Source of the DNA: Fusarium oxysporum f. sp. lycopersici 4287
Taxonomy: Eukaryota; Ascomycota; Sordariomycetes; Hypocreales; Nectriaceae
Direction: 5' to 3'
DNA length: 64,000 nucleotides
NCBI RefSeq assembly: GCF_000149955.1
Contig: NC_030994.1
Location: 186,001 to 250,000, forward strand
A model generated the notes under the pieces. That model saw only the letters and a list, made by a program, of their open reading frames with translations, was not told the DNA's origin and did no database searches. Made by a program: the position numbers and the translations under genes. Below, one piece after another: positions 36,632-46,745 of this stretch. Each line of letters begins with the position of its first letter. Positions within the stretch are counted from its first letter, which is position 1.

Positions 36632-36930
36632 GTGCAAAAGGCTTGGTGGAGTGCGCGAGCCGTGAGATGCTGAGGAACCGCATTCGAGCTCCTGTCTTTG
36701 TTGGTAGCGCAGAGGATGACATATTCTTTTCTGGGCAGGCCAAGCTCCTTGTTGACAGCCTTGGCTCTAAAGCTACCTTCAAGTCTTTTGGAAATTTTGA
36801 CGGCGCAGGAGAGCATTGTCCAGCGGGAGCAAGCGTTTTTCTTAGTCAAACTGCCTTGAATTGGTTTGCGGAAATTGTGGGTTCGCATAAGGAATACTCA
36901 CGACACTTTGAGGTTGAAAGGGAGCTCTAG
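36632..36930 (+). pseudogene. C-terminal fragment of an alpha/beta hydrolase
   Basis: The frame ending at the stop at 36928-36930 reads VFVGSAEDDIFFSGQAKLL, then FDGAGEHCPAGASVFLSQTA and LNWFAEIV. This is the acid-residue strand (Glu/Asp after GSAED), the catalytic-His segment (GAGEHC) and the last helix of an alpha/beta hydrolase of the 2,6-dihydropseudooxynicotine-hydrolase/FrsA-like type. Nothing upstream supplies the nucleophile elbow or lid: the frame opens only at about 36577, inside the 3' end of the monooxygenase gene in another frame. It is therefore a truncated remnant lying against the monooxygenase stop, unless an alternative splice adds it to that transcript. Confidence 0.6.
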
Positions 36931-37169
36931 AAGGTTATAAATATATTGGAATATCTACATCCAAGTATGAGATAGTTAAGGGTAGAAGGATTTAGACCTG
37001 AGAATATACATTCAAGTATAACTAAACAGTTCTATCAGAGTTCTCTGCGTCTGCTTCATAATCCCAGCTCCTTAACTAAAAGGTTTTCCGTCTGAATAAT
37101 AAAAAGATAGACAAGCAGAAGAGTTCGACAGATGAAAACTTCCTATGAAGTCCTGTGTGGCAAGAGCCC
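36931..37169. other. Short intergenic region
   Basis: Between the hydrolase remnant and the 3' end of the secreted-protein gene; no coding evidence. Confidence 0.5.
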
Positions 37170-37592
37170 TTAGGCGGTGAACGCACTCGCAGTTGCCTTG
37201 GCTGCAGCAGCAGAAGACACAGGCTCTTTCTCGATATCAGGATTTGGGGCCTCGCGCCAGTGGCAGGAAATCTCCTTCCAGGTCGTCTTCCAGCACGAAT
37301 TGTATGCGCAGCCATAGGCACTTTCCGAGTCCTGGATCAGGCAGCGCTTGTTTTGCCCAGAGAACCTGAAGTGCGAACGCCTCTTGCCCCAGTCTACACA
37401 GAACTCGACCATGCCTGGCACCGAGGTACTTCGGCAGCCTTCGTTGGCATTGACTTTGTAGGCGCCATAGTCTGTGTAGAAGAAGGCGTCTGAGCTATCA
37501 CAGCCCAGAGTACACTTGGTAAAGATCTCCATACGGTCAGCGGAGGCATTCATGGCGAGCGCCATAATGACAGCGGCGATTTCAAAACGCAT
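37170..37592 (-). CDS. Small secreted cysteine-rich protein (effector-like candidate)
   Basis: Predicted 140-residue single-exon protein. The Met at 37592 starts a clean signal peptide (MRFEIAAVIMALAMNASA), so it was chosen over the in-frame Met at 37619. The mature protein has eight cysteines in KCTLGC, EGC, EFC, RC, YGC, NSC and SC, which suits four disulfides, and many aromatic residues. The C-terminus ends in a low-complexity Ala/Ser tail (SSAAAAKATASAF). No enzyme motif is recognisable. Size, secretion and cysteine content fit the loose class of fungal secreted effector-like or surface proteins, but no specific family is identified and no host role can be claimed. Confidence 0.72.
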   Translation of the reverse strand: MRFEIAAVIMALAMNASADRMEIFTKCTLGCDSSDAFFYTDYGAYKVNANEGCRSTSVPGMVEFCVDWGKRRSHFRFSGQNKRCLIQDSESAYGCAYNSCWKTTWKEISCHWREAPNPDIEKEPVSSAAAAKATASAFTA

Positions 37593-38990
37593 GTTGAGGG
37601 TGAGACTCGGGGTAAACAAATAAGTGGTTCTTTTTCACAAGAAGGGCAAAGGCAAGGCTGTAGTCTGCAATGGTTCAAGTTGCGAAGAAAGCAATGGCTG
37701 TGAGTGTAGTTTCGATATTTCAACGGCAGATCAAGCGACTTTTATACTTGAAAAGACCTGAAAGTTTATCCATTTTCTCATTTGCGCGACATCTCGCACA
37801 GCTAGTGGGACTTTCTGGGGTACTTCCTCAAAAGTTACGCTATTCGAGAAACGGCAGTATTATTCAAAAGGTCGTCTCCATAGACCTGTCTAGACTGATC
37901 TCGAGCATGACGCTCTTGCCAATACAAGCTGTATCAAACTACAAAATAATAACGTAAGCTCTGCATTTACTACTATTGGGTTATTCGTTCGCGAGGTATT
38001 AACCACCTGCCGAAGAAAGTAAGTGTTATCTCACATCACCCACCACCGGCAGTATGACCAACAGGGCTGTGTTAATTCCTGAACCTTGAAAGAAATGTCT
38101 ATTTGCGAAAATGAACGCGATATCAAACTAATGTAGTATATATAATTGCTATTACTTTTCACCAGGTTAAATACAGATATAGGCAACGAAATCACTACCT
38201 CAGCATAAAAGGTAGCAGTAATATCCATTCTTTAAGTCCAGACTGATATCCATATCCCCCATCTAATAACTTACACTTAATAAGGTTATTACAACAGTAT
38301 AAGCTTAATTAATCTCTGTATTCTTTACGTCTAAAAACTGCAAGGATACAGCGCAAAGATACAGCACTTGGCAACTAGTTAGTCAGCTGCTATATTACTG
38401 AACAAAATTCTCAACCCCTTGTAGATACCGCTAAGGGTCACCCACCAGCTGCCAGTATTAGCCACTTCGCGCACATTATCGTGACTCCTTCTTCTACTAT
38501 ATGAGAGTTGGTAGCATACCTTGGTTTCTTACCAGAAGAGCTATACGACACAAAATTCGAGCCTTACAATTCTTAACTCCTGGAGGCTCTTGACATATCT
38601 GCGTTGAGCTTATTCCAGCGGCGTTTGTTTTAACCATTACACCTTAGTAAGCTGCATTGGTATGTAATAAGGGCTGTAGGGTAAGTAAATTGTGAAGTAA
38701 TGACAGGCCCTTGAAATTACGCTTAAATGAAATTATACAGAAGCAAGAGCCCCACAATATAATACTACATAAATAGAACCTGACAATAATTGGCTAACTA
38801 AATGACACTACTGGTTATTTGTCCCAACGAGGAATAGCTTGAATATTGTCACTATTGTCCCATGTTATATCTCACCTCCTGCCACCCCTCTCGCATTTCT
38901 TTTGTTTGTTTTCGCTAAGACTTCTGCATGTGGGCTACAAATTATCAATTTCTGCGTACCGCGTATTGTTCTGCGTATTGTAAGACAGCT
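37593..38990. other. AT-rich intergenic stretch, possibly decayed repeat
   Basis: This 1.4-kb region becomes distinctly AT-rich from about 38030 to 38870 and has no supported gene. Two segments, near 38036-38060 and 38438-38462, share a loosely similar CACCCACCA(C)..GCCAGTAT theme, which hints at a diverged repeat. No terminal repeats or transposase fragment could be recognised. Confidence 0.4.
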
Positions 38991-40881
38991 ATGAATGCCG
39001 TTGACGAGGCCAAGACGCCAAAGACGAGGCACTGCACTACGCGGAGTCGGAGTGGCTGCGTGGCGTGTCGCGAGAAGCATATCCGGTGTGATGAGAAACG
39101 CCCTTCGTGGTACGTCAGCTGCCAAATGGGTGATATATACGGCGGACGGGCCAGTGAGATGGTGTTTTCTAACTGTCAATAGCCTGAACTGTGCTAAGAA
39201 GAAGCTACCATGCCATTACATGCCAAAGATCCCACTGCGGGAACGTAGGACTAAAGCTCGTCCTGGACAGCAAATGGTCTGGTCTGTGACCCAGAGCCAG
39301 GCAGCCGCGGTTATTACTTCTCCAGATGAGACGTCCTTGATGACGTTGCTCTCTGACGTTATGAGACCCAGCGGAGTGTTTGATCCCTTCGACGCTTTGC
39401 CCATTAAGATGCCACTCAGATCAAAAGAGCTTCTGCACTACTGTTCGTTCGCTTACCCCAGTTCAGCCACAACCTATGACTAATTATTGCTCCCAGTCTT
39501 TCAAGCTGGGTACGGTTTCGGCCCTTTTCCCAGGAACCCAGACGATTGGTCAGCCCCTGCTCCAGATTTTGACATGGACGTATGAATATTAACAGTTGGA
39601 CTGACTAGTCTTATCCCCATTACCCAGAACCCAGATCTTCTACAGAATACCTTGCTGGTTTCCGGAATCCATTATGCTCGGAACAAAGGCGATCTCGCTT
39701 TATTTGAGCCCACGTTTCTTTTCCATAAGATCCAATGCATACGACAGGTCAACCTTTGGCTTGGAAGCGAGCCAGACAAAAACCTGCAGACAAAGTGTGC
39801 GCGATACATTAGCACGCTTGCCATCACAGAGGCCTGTCTGGGAGACTTTGAAGCTGCTGAGTCTCACCTCAATGGCCTTGTGGTCTACCTTGACTCCAAA
39901 CGACTGCAAACAGGCCAAGACGCGAGAGGTCAGGTGGAAGATGAGTTGACCAGTCGTTATTTAATTCTGTAATAATTTCCACATTTCCATAAAGACGATC
40001 ATGTCTGCTGACTATCTACCTTTTCTTCTAGGGCCAAAAATGTTCTTCATAGCACGGCAAGTCGCGTCAGGGACTTGATTGCAAATTACTGTGTCGCTAG
40101 AGGTATTAAAGAGCCTTTGAAAGTTACAGAGTACGGCTTAATGAAGCACAAACCACATCTGCATGATACAAGCGGCACTATATCCTGCCTGAAAGCCACG
40201 AGGATGTTGCCATTCTTCTTCGGCTTCCTCCCCACTGAAAGAATGCCCAAGGATGTTGACATGCACATGACAGTCACAGTCCTGCGAGATCTAACGCGAC
40301 GCGCTGATCCAAGACACGCAAACAGGTCTGCATATACCAACTGGAAAATTTGGCATAGCGGTGACACGCCGAGGCTTCTCTTCGCGTTGGTGGATTCCCA
40401 CATAGAATCGTTTTCCGACAAGCTCCAGCTGCCGCCTCAAGGCCGACAAACGTTCATATCATCATGGTCCAGTTTCTGCGTGACCATGGGCATGTATCTT
40501 ACCAATGTTGTCGAACTCTGGAACCATGGCCTGCCAATTGAACGTCGATTGCGCTACTACACTATACGAGTCTTGGAAGACGATATTCGGAATGGTTACG
40601 AGACATTGGAACACATGGACCAGGAGACACGTTATACATGGTTCTGGAAAGCCTTCGTTGGATCGTTGACCGTGGCCCAGGCTCAATCGGCTGACTATGA
40701 CGAGCGGCTTGATGGCATGTTCGACAAGTTTTCCAAGTACATCAAAGCGTTCACGCGGGTTGAAAAGATGTCATCGTGGGACGAAGCAAAAAAGATCTTG
40801 GTAACTGTGGTGTGGCCAATGGAGTGTACGCAGGACGAGATATGCACAAAGGTATGGGCCAGATTGCTTGCCAAGCACTGA
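38991..40881 (+). CDS. Zn2Cys6 transcription factor (fungal-trans-2/DUF3468 type)
   Basis: Predicted 550-residue regulator. Exons are 38991-39109, 39183-39442, 39497-39579, 39628-39968 and 40032-40881 (1653 nt, in frame). The zinc cluster Cys23, 26, 33, 40, 43 and 50 (CX2CX6CX6CX2CX6C) is completed only by splicing out the 73-nt intron 39110-39182, giving RSGCVACREKHIRCDEKRPS joined to CLNCAKKKLPC. The regulatory domain contains QNTLLVSGIHYARNKGDLAL, EPTFLFHKIQCIRQVN and ISTLAITEACLGDFEAAE, typical of the DUF3468 family. Exon 3 is short and its boundaries rest on frame and splice signals alone, so the 39443-39627 region is the least certain. It may regulate the oxidoreductase group to its left; that is inference. 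Confidence 0.82.
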
Positions 40882-42301
40882 GCTTACTACCTGGAGTGGA
40901 AGCATGTAATCTTTTTTATATTGGAGCGCTCAAAGTCTCTGTTGCTCAAGAAAGTCTTATGAACAAGTCAAATAATACACTACGTTCGATAAAATTTACT
41001 CTGAGTTCGTGAACAAGCACATTCTTAATAAGCCCCTGTGACGACCAGCTATTTGCACTGATGTGAGCATAAGATTTGAGGATTCGTAAGTTAGCCGAAG
41101 CGATGCCCATCTCATGCTTGGCTACTCGCTTCTGATAAGGGAAATGATGCTAAGATAAGTTCGGATTAAGCGAGCACCTAGAAATCGAGTAAACCGTGCT
41201 TTCAAGGCAACATACTAATGACAATTCGTAGTGGCGCTCTCAATTGCGGTCAATATAGCGGTCGATTGCTTTTCAGAATAACACTCATTGCAATTCTCTG
41301 AAGAGCTGGCCAAACCCAACAACATTTTTCCAATGTAACCCAAAAACTCCATTGCTGCTTTCCCTATCGGTAACCGCCCAACTGACCTTTCGTAAGGTGT
41401 TGGACGTCGCACAAACGCCAAGAAGTAAGATCTGACCAAGGATACAAAAGCCCAGCTGAAATATTTATTCCGATCATCTTTAAATTAGCTTAACTTAGAC
41501 AAATACACGAGAATGATGACAGATGGCTCCGCATTTATGCATAATATGAGATGCACAGCCTTTTCAGCTAATTAAAATTACAGTAGTGACGAGGATTATT
41601 CCGAGTGACTAACTGTAAATGAACTTATTTTTCAGACATCACAGCCCTACAAAAGTGGGTCGATATACTAGCAGGCTGTGTTCAACTCACCCTGTACCTA
41701 CGCAGAGCTGCCTGTATACAATCTGTTGATAAGATCTCCAGCTAATAGTGGGTTTTGCTCGATGTTTGAACTTTTTGATTGGACAACTTACGGGTGGATG
41801 CCCTCCAGTCCGAAACATTTTACTGAATGAAAACCTGTAAGCTTGTGGATACCATCATATGACCATGGTCTGTTTGAGGTTATTTTATTAAAGATGTAGA
41901 ACTTCTGATACGGTCTGACCACTGCAGGTCACTATTTCAGGGCCACCTTCACATTCGCTGAAATAATGTTTTCCTTTGACACGTATAGTAAGCACTAAGA
42001 CTGTAGATTTCAGCCGTACATCTAAGAGGAGATAGCGGTAGGCTGGTTCATATTCCAGAGAGGACTGTGCGTGAGTCTTGTGTCTCTTTATGGCTAGACT
42101 GAAGCCGTATATTTGAGAACTTTCGTCGTTGGCTACCTCAAGTCTCCAAGTTGTTGGTTGTGATAAAATTAAAGTGCATTCCGAAATGTCAATGGAAATG
42201 GTTTAAAAAGCCATAATTCGCCGGTCCCCAAAAGCCACTCATCACTTTCACACTCACTTCAATTCAATTCACCGACCTCTACTTTCATCCCAATATCCAT
42301 C
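40882..42301. other. Intergenic stretch, no supported gene
   Basis: About 1.4 kb between a 3' end and the RTA1-like gene promoter. Nothing recognisable; moderately AT-rich around 41470-41600. Confidence 0.5.
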
Positions 42302-43341
42302 ATGGCGACATTCGACCGCAATCTTTGCACTCTGGCTACTTGTAGCGTGGAGAAGTTCGGCTGGTACCACTACGTTCCCAATCTTGGAGCCAACGCCTTT
42401 TATCTCGCCGTCTTTGCCATCTTCGCCATTATTCAGCTCTACTTGGCTATTAGATACAGGGTTTGGGGCACTTTTGCTCTTGGGCTTGTGCTCGGTTGCG
42501 TTACAGAGGCGATTGGCTATGCTGGTCGCGTTATGCAGGCCCGAGGGGATGGTATTTTCAAGAAAAAGTCAGTGTAGCGCTTTCTCCTTTCACAGAACTT
42601 GCTGCTAACAGCTATGCCACTTCAGATACTTTGTGGTCCAGCTCGTATGTCTTACCATCGCGCCCGCTCTCATCTCTGCTCCGATTTATCTCTCCCTCGG
42701 CCGAGTCGTCAAAGCATACGGAAGACAGTTCTCTCTCATGTCACCCAGAACATATGCAGTCATTTTCATCTGCTCTGATGTTGTCTCGCTGATCCTCCAA
42801 GCTATGGGTGGAGGTCTTGCCGCTACTGGAAAGACACAGAAGAAGGTCGACACTGGCGTGCACATTCTGGTAGCAGGATTGGCCTATCAAGTGCTTTCCT
42901 TGGCTGTCTTCATCGGTCTGGCGACTCATCTTTGGTCTCGCGTCCGCCGCATGGGCACTAAAGACGCTAACCCCCGATTTACCGAACTACGAGCTTCTCG
43001 ACAGTTGAAGTCATTTATCTGGGGTATGTCACTCTTCCACTTTTTCTTCTTACTAGGCTGACCATCTTGAAGCTTTGAGCATTGCTACCATCACCATCAC
43101 AATCCGTTGCATCTATCGTGTAGTTGAGCTCTCTGGTGGCTTCAAGTCTGAGGCTGCCAACGATGAACCTTCTCTCATGGTCCTTGATGGTCCCATGATC
43201 ATGGCAGCCCTCCTTGCACTGACCGTCTGCCACCCAGGACCCCTGTTTTTTGGAGACTGGAAGCGACTGGGTCAGGACTCTGGATATCCTGAAATCGGTG
43301 AGGAGATTGAGCAGGTCAAGCAGGATGTTGAGCGTAAGTAG
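42302..43341 (+). CDS. RTA1-like lipid-translocating/resistance membrane protein
   Basis: Predicted 310-residue seven-helix membrane protein. Exons are 42302-42567, 42626-43023 and 43073-43341 (933 nt, in frame); introns are 58 and 49 nt (GTCAGT and GTATGT donors). Family features: YHYVPNLGANAFYLAVF at the first helix, GCVTEAIGYAGRVM in helix 3, IAPALISAPIYLSLGRVVKA, a conserved ICSDVVSLILQAMGGG in helix 5 and TITIRCIYRVVELSGGF in helix 6. Helix 7 is in MIMAALLALTVCHPGPLF. The C-terminal tail is acidic and charged. RTA1-domain proteins are linked to 7-aminocholesterol or lipid-stress resistance and sphingoid-base export; the substrate here is unknown. The gene sits alone between a regulator gene and an AT-rich island. 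Confidence 0.9.
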
Positions 43342-43639
43342 AGTAATACTGAGGAGATACACTGCAGTTGGGGTTGAGAGCAGGGGGTAATGTACAGTAA
43401 GGGTTTTCAGTTATCTGACTGAGAGTTAGTAGTGCTGGCTGGCTAAGTAATATAATAAAGAATACAGTTAGTTTTAGTTATTATATTATATAATATTCTA
43501 TTTTAAATAAGTTATATATAATAAATATTTACTTTCTGCTAAATAGCTAATTAATATAATTAAATATTTTTTTTAAAGTTATTAATTAAAAAGAATTTAA
43601 GTATTATAACCCAACACATTCTGACGTAGCATCAGAAAA
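43342..43639. other. AT-rich island
   Basis: Positions about 43440-43610 consist almost only of A and T with scattered TAATATA and TTAAATA words. The border with the RTA1-like 3' flank is sharp. Such islands often mark RIP-degraded repeats in ascomycetes, but no parent element can be recognised. Confidence 0.5.
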
Positions 43640-44083
43640 ACAGCCCCCAGCAGAGAGAGCCTTTCCAATTGGCTTCTAGAACAAAGAACTACGAAGGAGC
43701 GGCACTCAAATTTGGATGGAAATTTGGAGAAATTGTAAGTTATGAGCTGAGAAGCAATCTATACTGATCATAGGCGAAGGGTTGTGACAGCACCCTCGAA
43801 TCATCTTAAAGGAGAATTAAAGGAAATAAGAAGAGACTTAAGCTAACAGGTTATCAGACAGGCAATCCTCCAACTCCCAGTATCAAAGCCTCTCAGCTAA
43901 AACAAGACTCTCCTTCAGAGCTCGATGCCGAACCCGCACTGGGAAATGCGAATCAATGCATTACGAGTGTTGGCAAGTCAGATGACGTTAGCAAATCGCC
44001 TAAAACTAGAAAGGAGAAAGAACCTGCCAAAGGAGAACTTCACGATAACAAGGAATCGGGGTTGGGTGAGGCTAGCACTTGAT
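43640..44083 (+). pseudogene. Coding-like remnant (possible Myb/SANT-like fungal protein)
   Basis: Two plus-strand segments read like protein but do not join cleanly. The first (about 43690-43737) gives NYEGAALKFGWKFGEI before a GTAAGT donor. The second (about 43815-44083) gives RIKGNKKRLKLTG and then a Ser/Lys/Pro-rich tail (KSPKTRKEKEPAKGELHDN) ending in EAST and a stop. The order resembles short fungal Myb-like proteins, in which a helix-turn-helix is followed by a basic, low-complexity tail. No acceptor among those visible keeps the frame across both parts and no start is evident, so it is recorded as a decayed or unresolved gene. Confidence 0.3.
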
Positions 44084-44230
44084 TAGGTCGATGAAACAGA
44101 GAAATGCAATATTGTGAGGAGAAGGCAGATCACCAATGATCCGTGACTTACTGTCGGTAGAGTTAGATATAACCCGAGGTTTTGCAAATCATAAGCGAAG
44201 TATACTTTGCATATTTGATACCTTGGAAAA

Positions 44231-44909
44231 TTGTTAAGCGTTGTAGAGCCACCTAGATTAGGGCTACAGATAGACTTAGACCTTTTTCCAGCACTTTTGA
44301 TTATAAGCCTTATTGTCATATCGCGCCTCATTCGCGACCATCTGCGCGCTTTCGACTCTTGCCATCGATGTTGGATGGATAACAACGCGCTATATTTCCC
44401 AAGCACGCACTCGAATACTCGGATGTGTAAGACGTTCCGAAAGCTTGCCAAGGGTTTCCTTCACGGAGCGCCAAAGGTTCATCAACGTTGCTTGTCGCTT
44501 CGAGAGCTACGTTCAAGTCTTCTTCCACATTGAGCAGCCGTTATTTACGAGGGACGAGAGCATTCGTCGACTACTATTTGCGCCGTGTCTGTGTGGTTCA
44601 CACGATCAGATTTACGCCACGCAAACCTTCTATTCCATTGCCTATTATGTCTATGATCAGCACTGCACCATGCTACAGAATATAATCAGCCATCTGAGTA
44701 GGCGAAGCGCCCATTAGCGGCAGGGCTCAGGACACCACCCAAACGACGGAAGAGCGGCAAAAGCGGCGACTACAAAACTGCGAACAGTAGAGAGAGATAG
44801 CTGGAATCCATGGGCATCTTGTGAGGACGTATTTGAAATATCACCTGATCAATGGAAATGGGCAGATTCATTCTGGGATGCCGATCGGACGTTTCGTTTG
44901 TTCATTTAG
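44231..44909 (+). pseudogene. Broken or unresolved gene of unknown family
   Basis: A plus-strand frame (about 44440-44717) gives RRSESLPRVSFTERQRFINV, ACRFESYVQVFFHIEQPLF and FYSIAYYVYDQHCTMLQN. A second frame (about 44789-44909) gives DSWNPWASCEDVFEISPDQW then KWADSFWDADRTFRLF and a stop. Both have the Trp/Phe/Tyr-rich look of real protein and of a fungal family of hypothetical proteins, but the link between about 44700 and 44790 and the 5' end could not be modelled without stops. It may contain more introns or be disrupted. No function is assigned. Confidence 0.35.
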
Positions 44910-45036
44910 TAATCCTCAATATATTTGGAACTGTGCACTTGGCAAGACATGCCACGAGCCTCAACCCCTTAAGTCTTTGGAAACTATAACATAAGTGCGT
45001 CTCTCTTATCGAGCCTTTTTATACGGCACAAAGCCT

Positions 45037-46745
45037 TCAACCTCCCCTTCTAACCGGTACCTTGTAAACTGAACAGAAGTCGCCGCGAAATCGGCCTAGG
45101 CATGGGTAGTTGAAGCACATCATGTCACTGCTGGCTCCGCTAGGCCTGAAGATGTATTCAAATCCGCAGTTATCGCATTCCCATGCATCAACATATTCCC
45201 ATAAGTTGGAGTCCTTCATATCATCGAGAAGAGGAACCCAACCTCTTAGTGACTTCCGGGGTGAATCGCTGTTGCTAGCTGCACAGGGAGGTTTCACTTG
45301 GGCATTTGCCTTCAGGATCTTTGTAGATTGATATCCCATCAAGATGTCGTCCTCCCCGTTTCCCTCAGAAGTGGTATAGTCTGGTAATCCGGTCGGTATT
45401 ACCGAACTGGATTCCTTTATTTTCGTCATGTCCTCAGTTGAGTAAGAAACTTGAATCTGTGGCGTTGGTGATCGATGTAGTGGTACAGTAAAGTCAAACT
45501 CCATGTCCTTTGGTGTCGCTGGTATCGAATCAACGCCACCGCATGATGAAGCCTTCTCTGTCTCCATATTATTCGATGCTTCACCCGATAATTCTTGAAA
45601 CCCGCTGAATAATTGTTCCATCAACTGTTGAACAGCCTTTCCTTGATCTTTTGGCACTCCTAGACTTCTTAATATCCCTGGAACGACTCGGCTGCTTCCC
45701 TTCTTACATATCGCAATCATACTTCCAACGATTTCTTCCTTAGAGTCACCGAGATAAGGCCCTTCTCTTGGTGATGTCCGATTAAACAGAGTTTTCCAGA
45801 TCTCGTGCCACTGCTTTTCTGGTGATAGTCTTCTATCTAAGCGGAGTTTAAGAACTCTCTGAGTCCTTATGTTTACTCCTTTTGTATTGTCAGAAGTGCT
45901 TATTGTCCTATCTCTCTTGATATAATGGCGGCGAGAAAGATGCTGCTTCACATCTTGAACACGATAGAGCTTACGACTCAAGCATTCGATATGGCGCACT
46001 GGATCGAGTCGGAGATACGGGCAAGCAAAGGCTTTCCTTTCTTCAATGTCCTCTATACTGGAATCGTCACTTTCAATTACTGAGGAGCGGGGACTCCCCT
46101 CTTCGTCGCCAATGCACGTCTCAGTTGGGCTTAGAGGTATTGATTGTTCTCTCGAGGGCGGTAGGTCTTCTTTAATCGACTGTATTGGTTCGAAATGATG
46201 GCCTGCGTCACGGTCAGTGGATAGATAGACATTTGGGAGCCAGTTATCTCACCTTTGCCATACGTCAACAGCAAGGTGGAAGAAGGTCCAGCTATTTTTC
46301 TGCTTGGCAAACGGTCCATTTGACCCTGTTCATAATAGCTGCAGGTTTCTGATGCATCCAAAAATGCGAAACCCTCAGCTTCATCAACAGGTCTTTGTCT
46401 CAATGGAAGGGACTTATCCGAAAGCATGTCAAGAGAACAGTACTGGGGCTGTGTTTCAGCATTGAAGTTGGTTGCTTCTGTTCCATGACCCACTACTTGG
46501 GTACGATGGAGGGCTTCTGCGAAGCTAAGTGTCTGTGAACTTGCGTCGTGCGTTGGAAAAGGTGGTATGGGCGTTGAGAAAGTTGTTTCAAATTCAAAGT
46601 CGAATGAAGAGCTCATGGACTGTTGTGTTGTGAAATGTTCTGGGCTCACTGCCGAGGTCGCAAAAGACATGTCACTATCTGACCCCTCGCCTCCCTCCAG
46701 TGGCTGGGTTAGCTGGAGCCATGGGCAGGAGTTCTGGCCTGCCAT
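45037..46745 (-). CDS. Degenerate C2H2-type protein with C-terminal zinc ribbon
   Basis: Predicted 552-residue protein. Exons 46745-46253 and 46202-45037 are joined over a 50-nt intron (GTGAGA donor, CAG acceptor), keeping the frame through to the stop. An acidic, Ser/Thr-rich N-terminal half precedes a zinc-finger-like module CPYLRLDPVRHIEC...VKQHLSRRHY, the fungal CPxxxxDPxxxxxC...KxHLxRxH family also seen at 48 and 50 kb. The usual second finger (CPRC..F....H) is absent. The companion motif for this family, QWHEIWKTLFNRT followed by GPYLGD, is present. The C-terminus adds WECDNCGFEYIFRPSG with a later CFNYPC, a rubredoxin-like CxxC ribbon. The start is uncertain: an in-frame ATG at 46991 would add 82 residues of unconvincing sequence. 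Probably nuclear; function unknown. Confidence 0.72.

Noticed and set aside
36580..36930. Alternative view of the hydrolase fragment as a small complete gene
   Set aside because: There is no ATG at the frame's start and the nucleophile half of the fold is missing.
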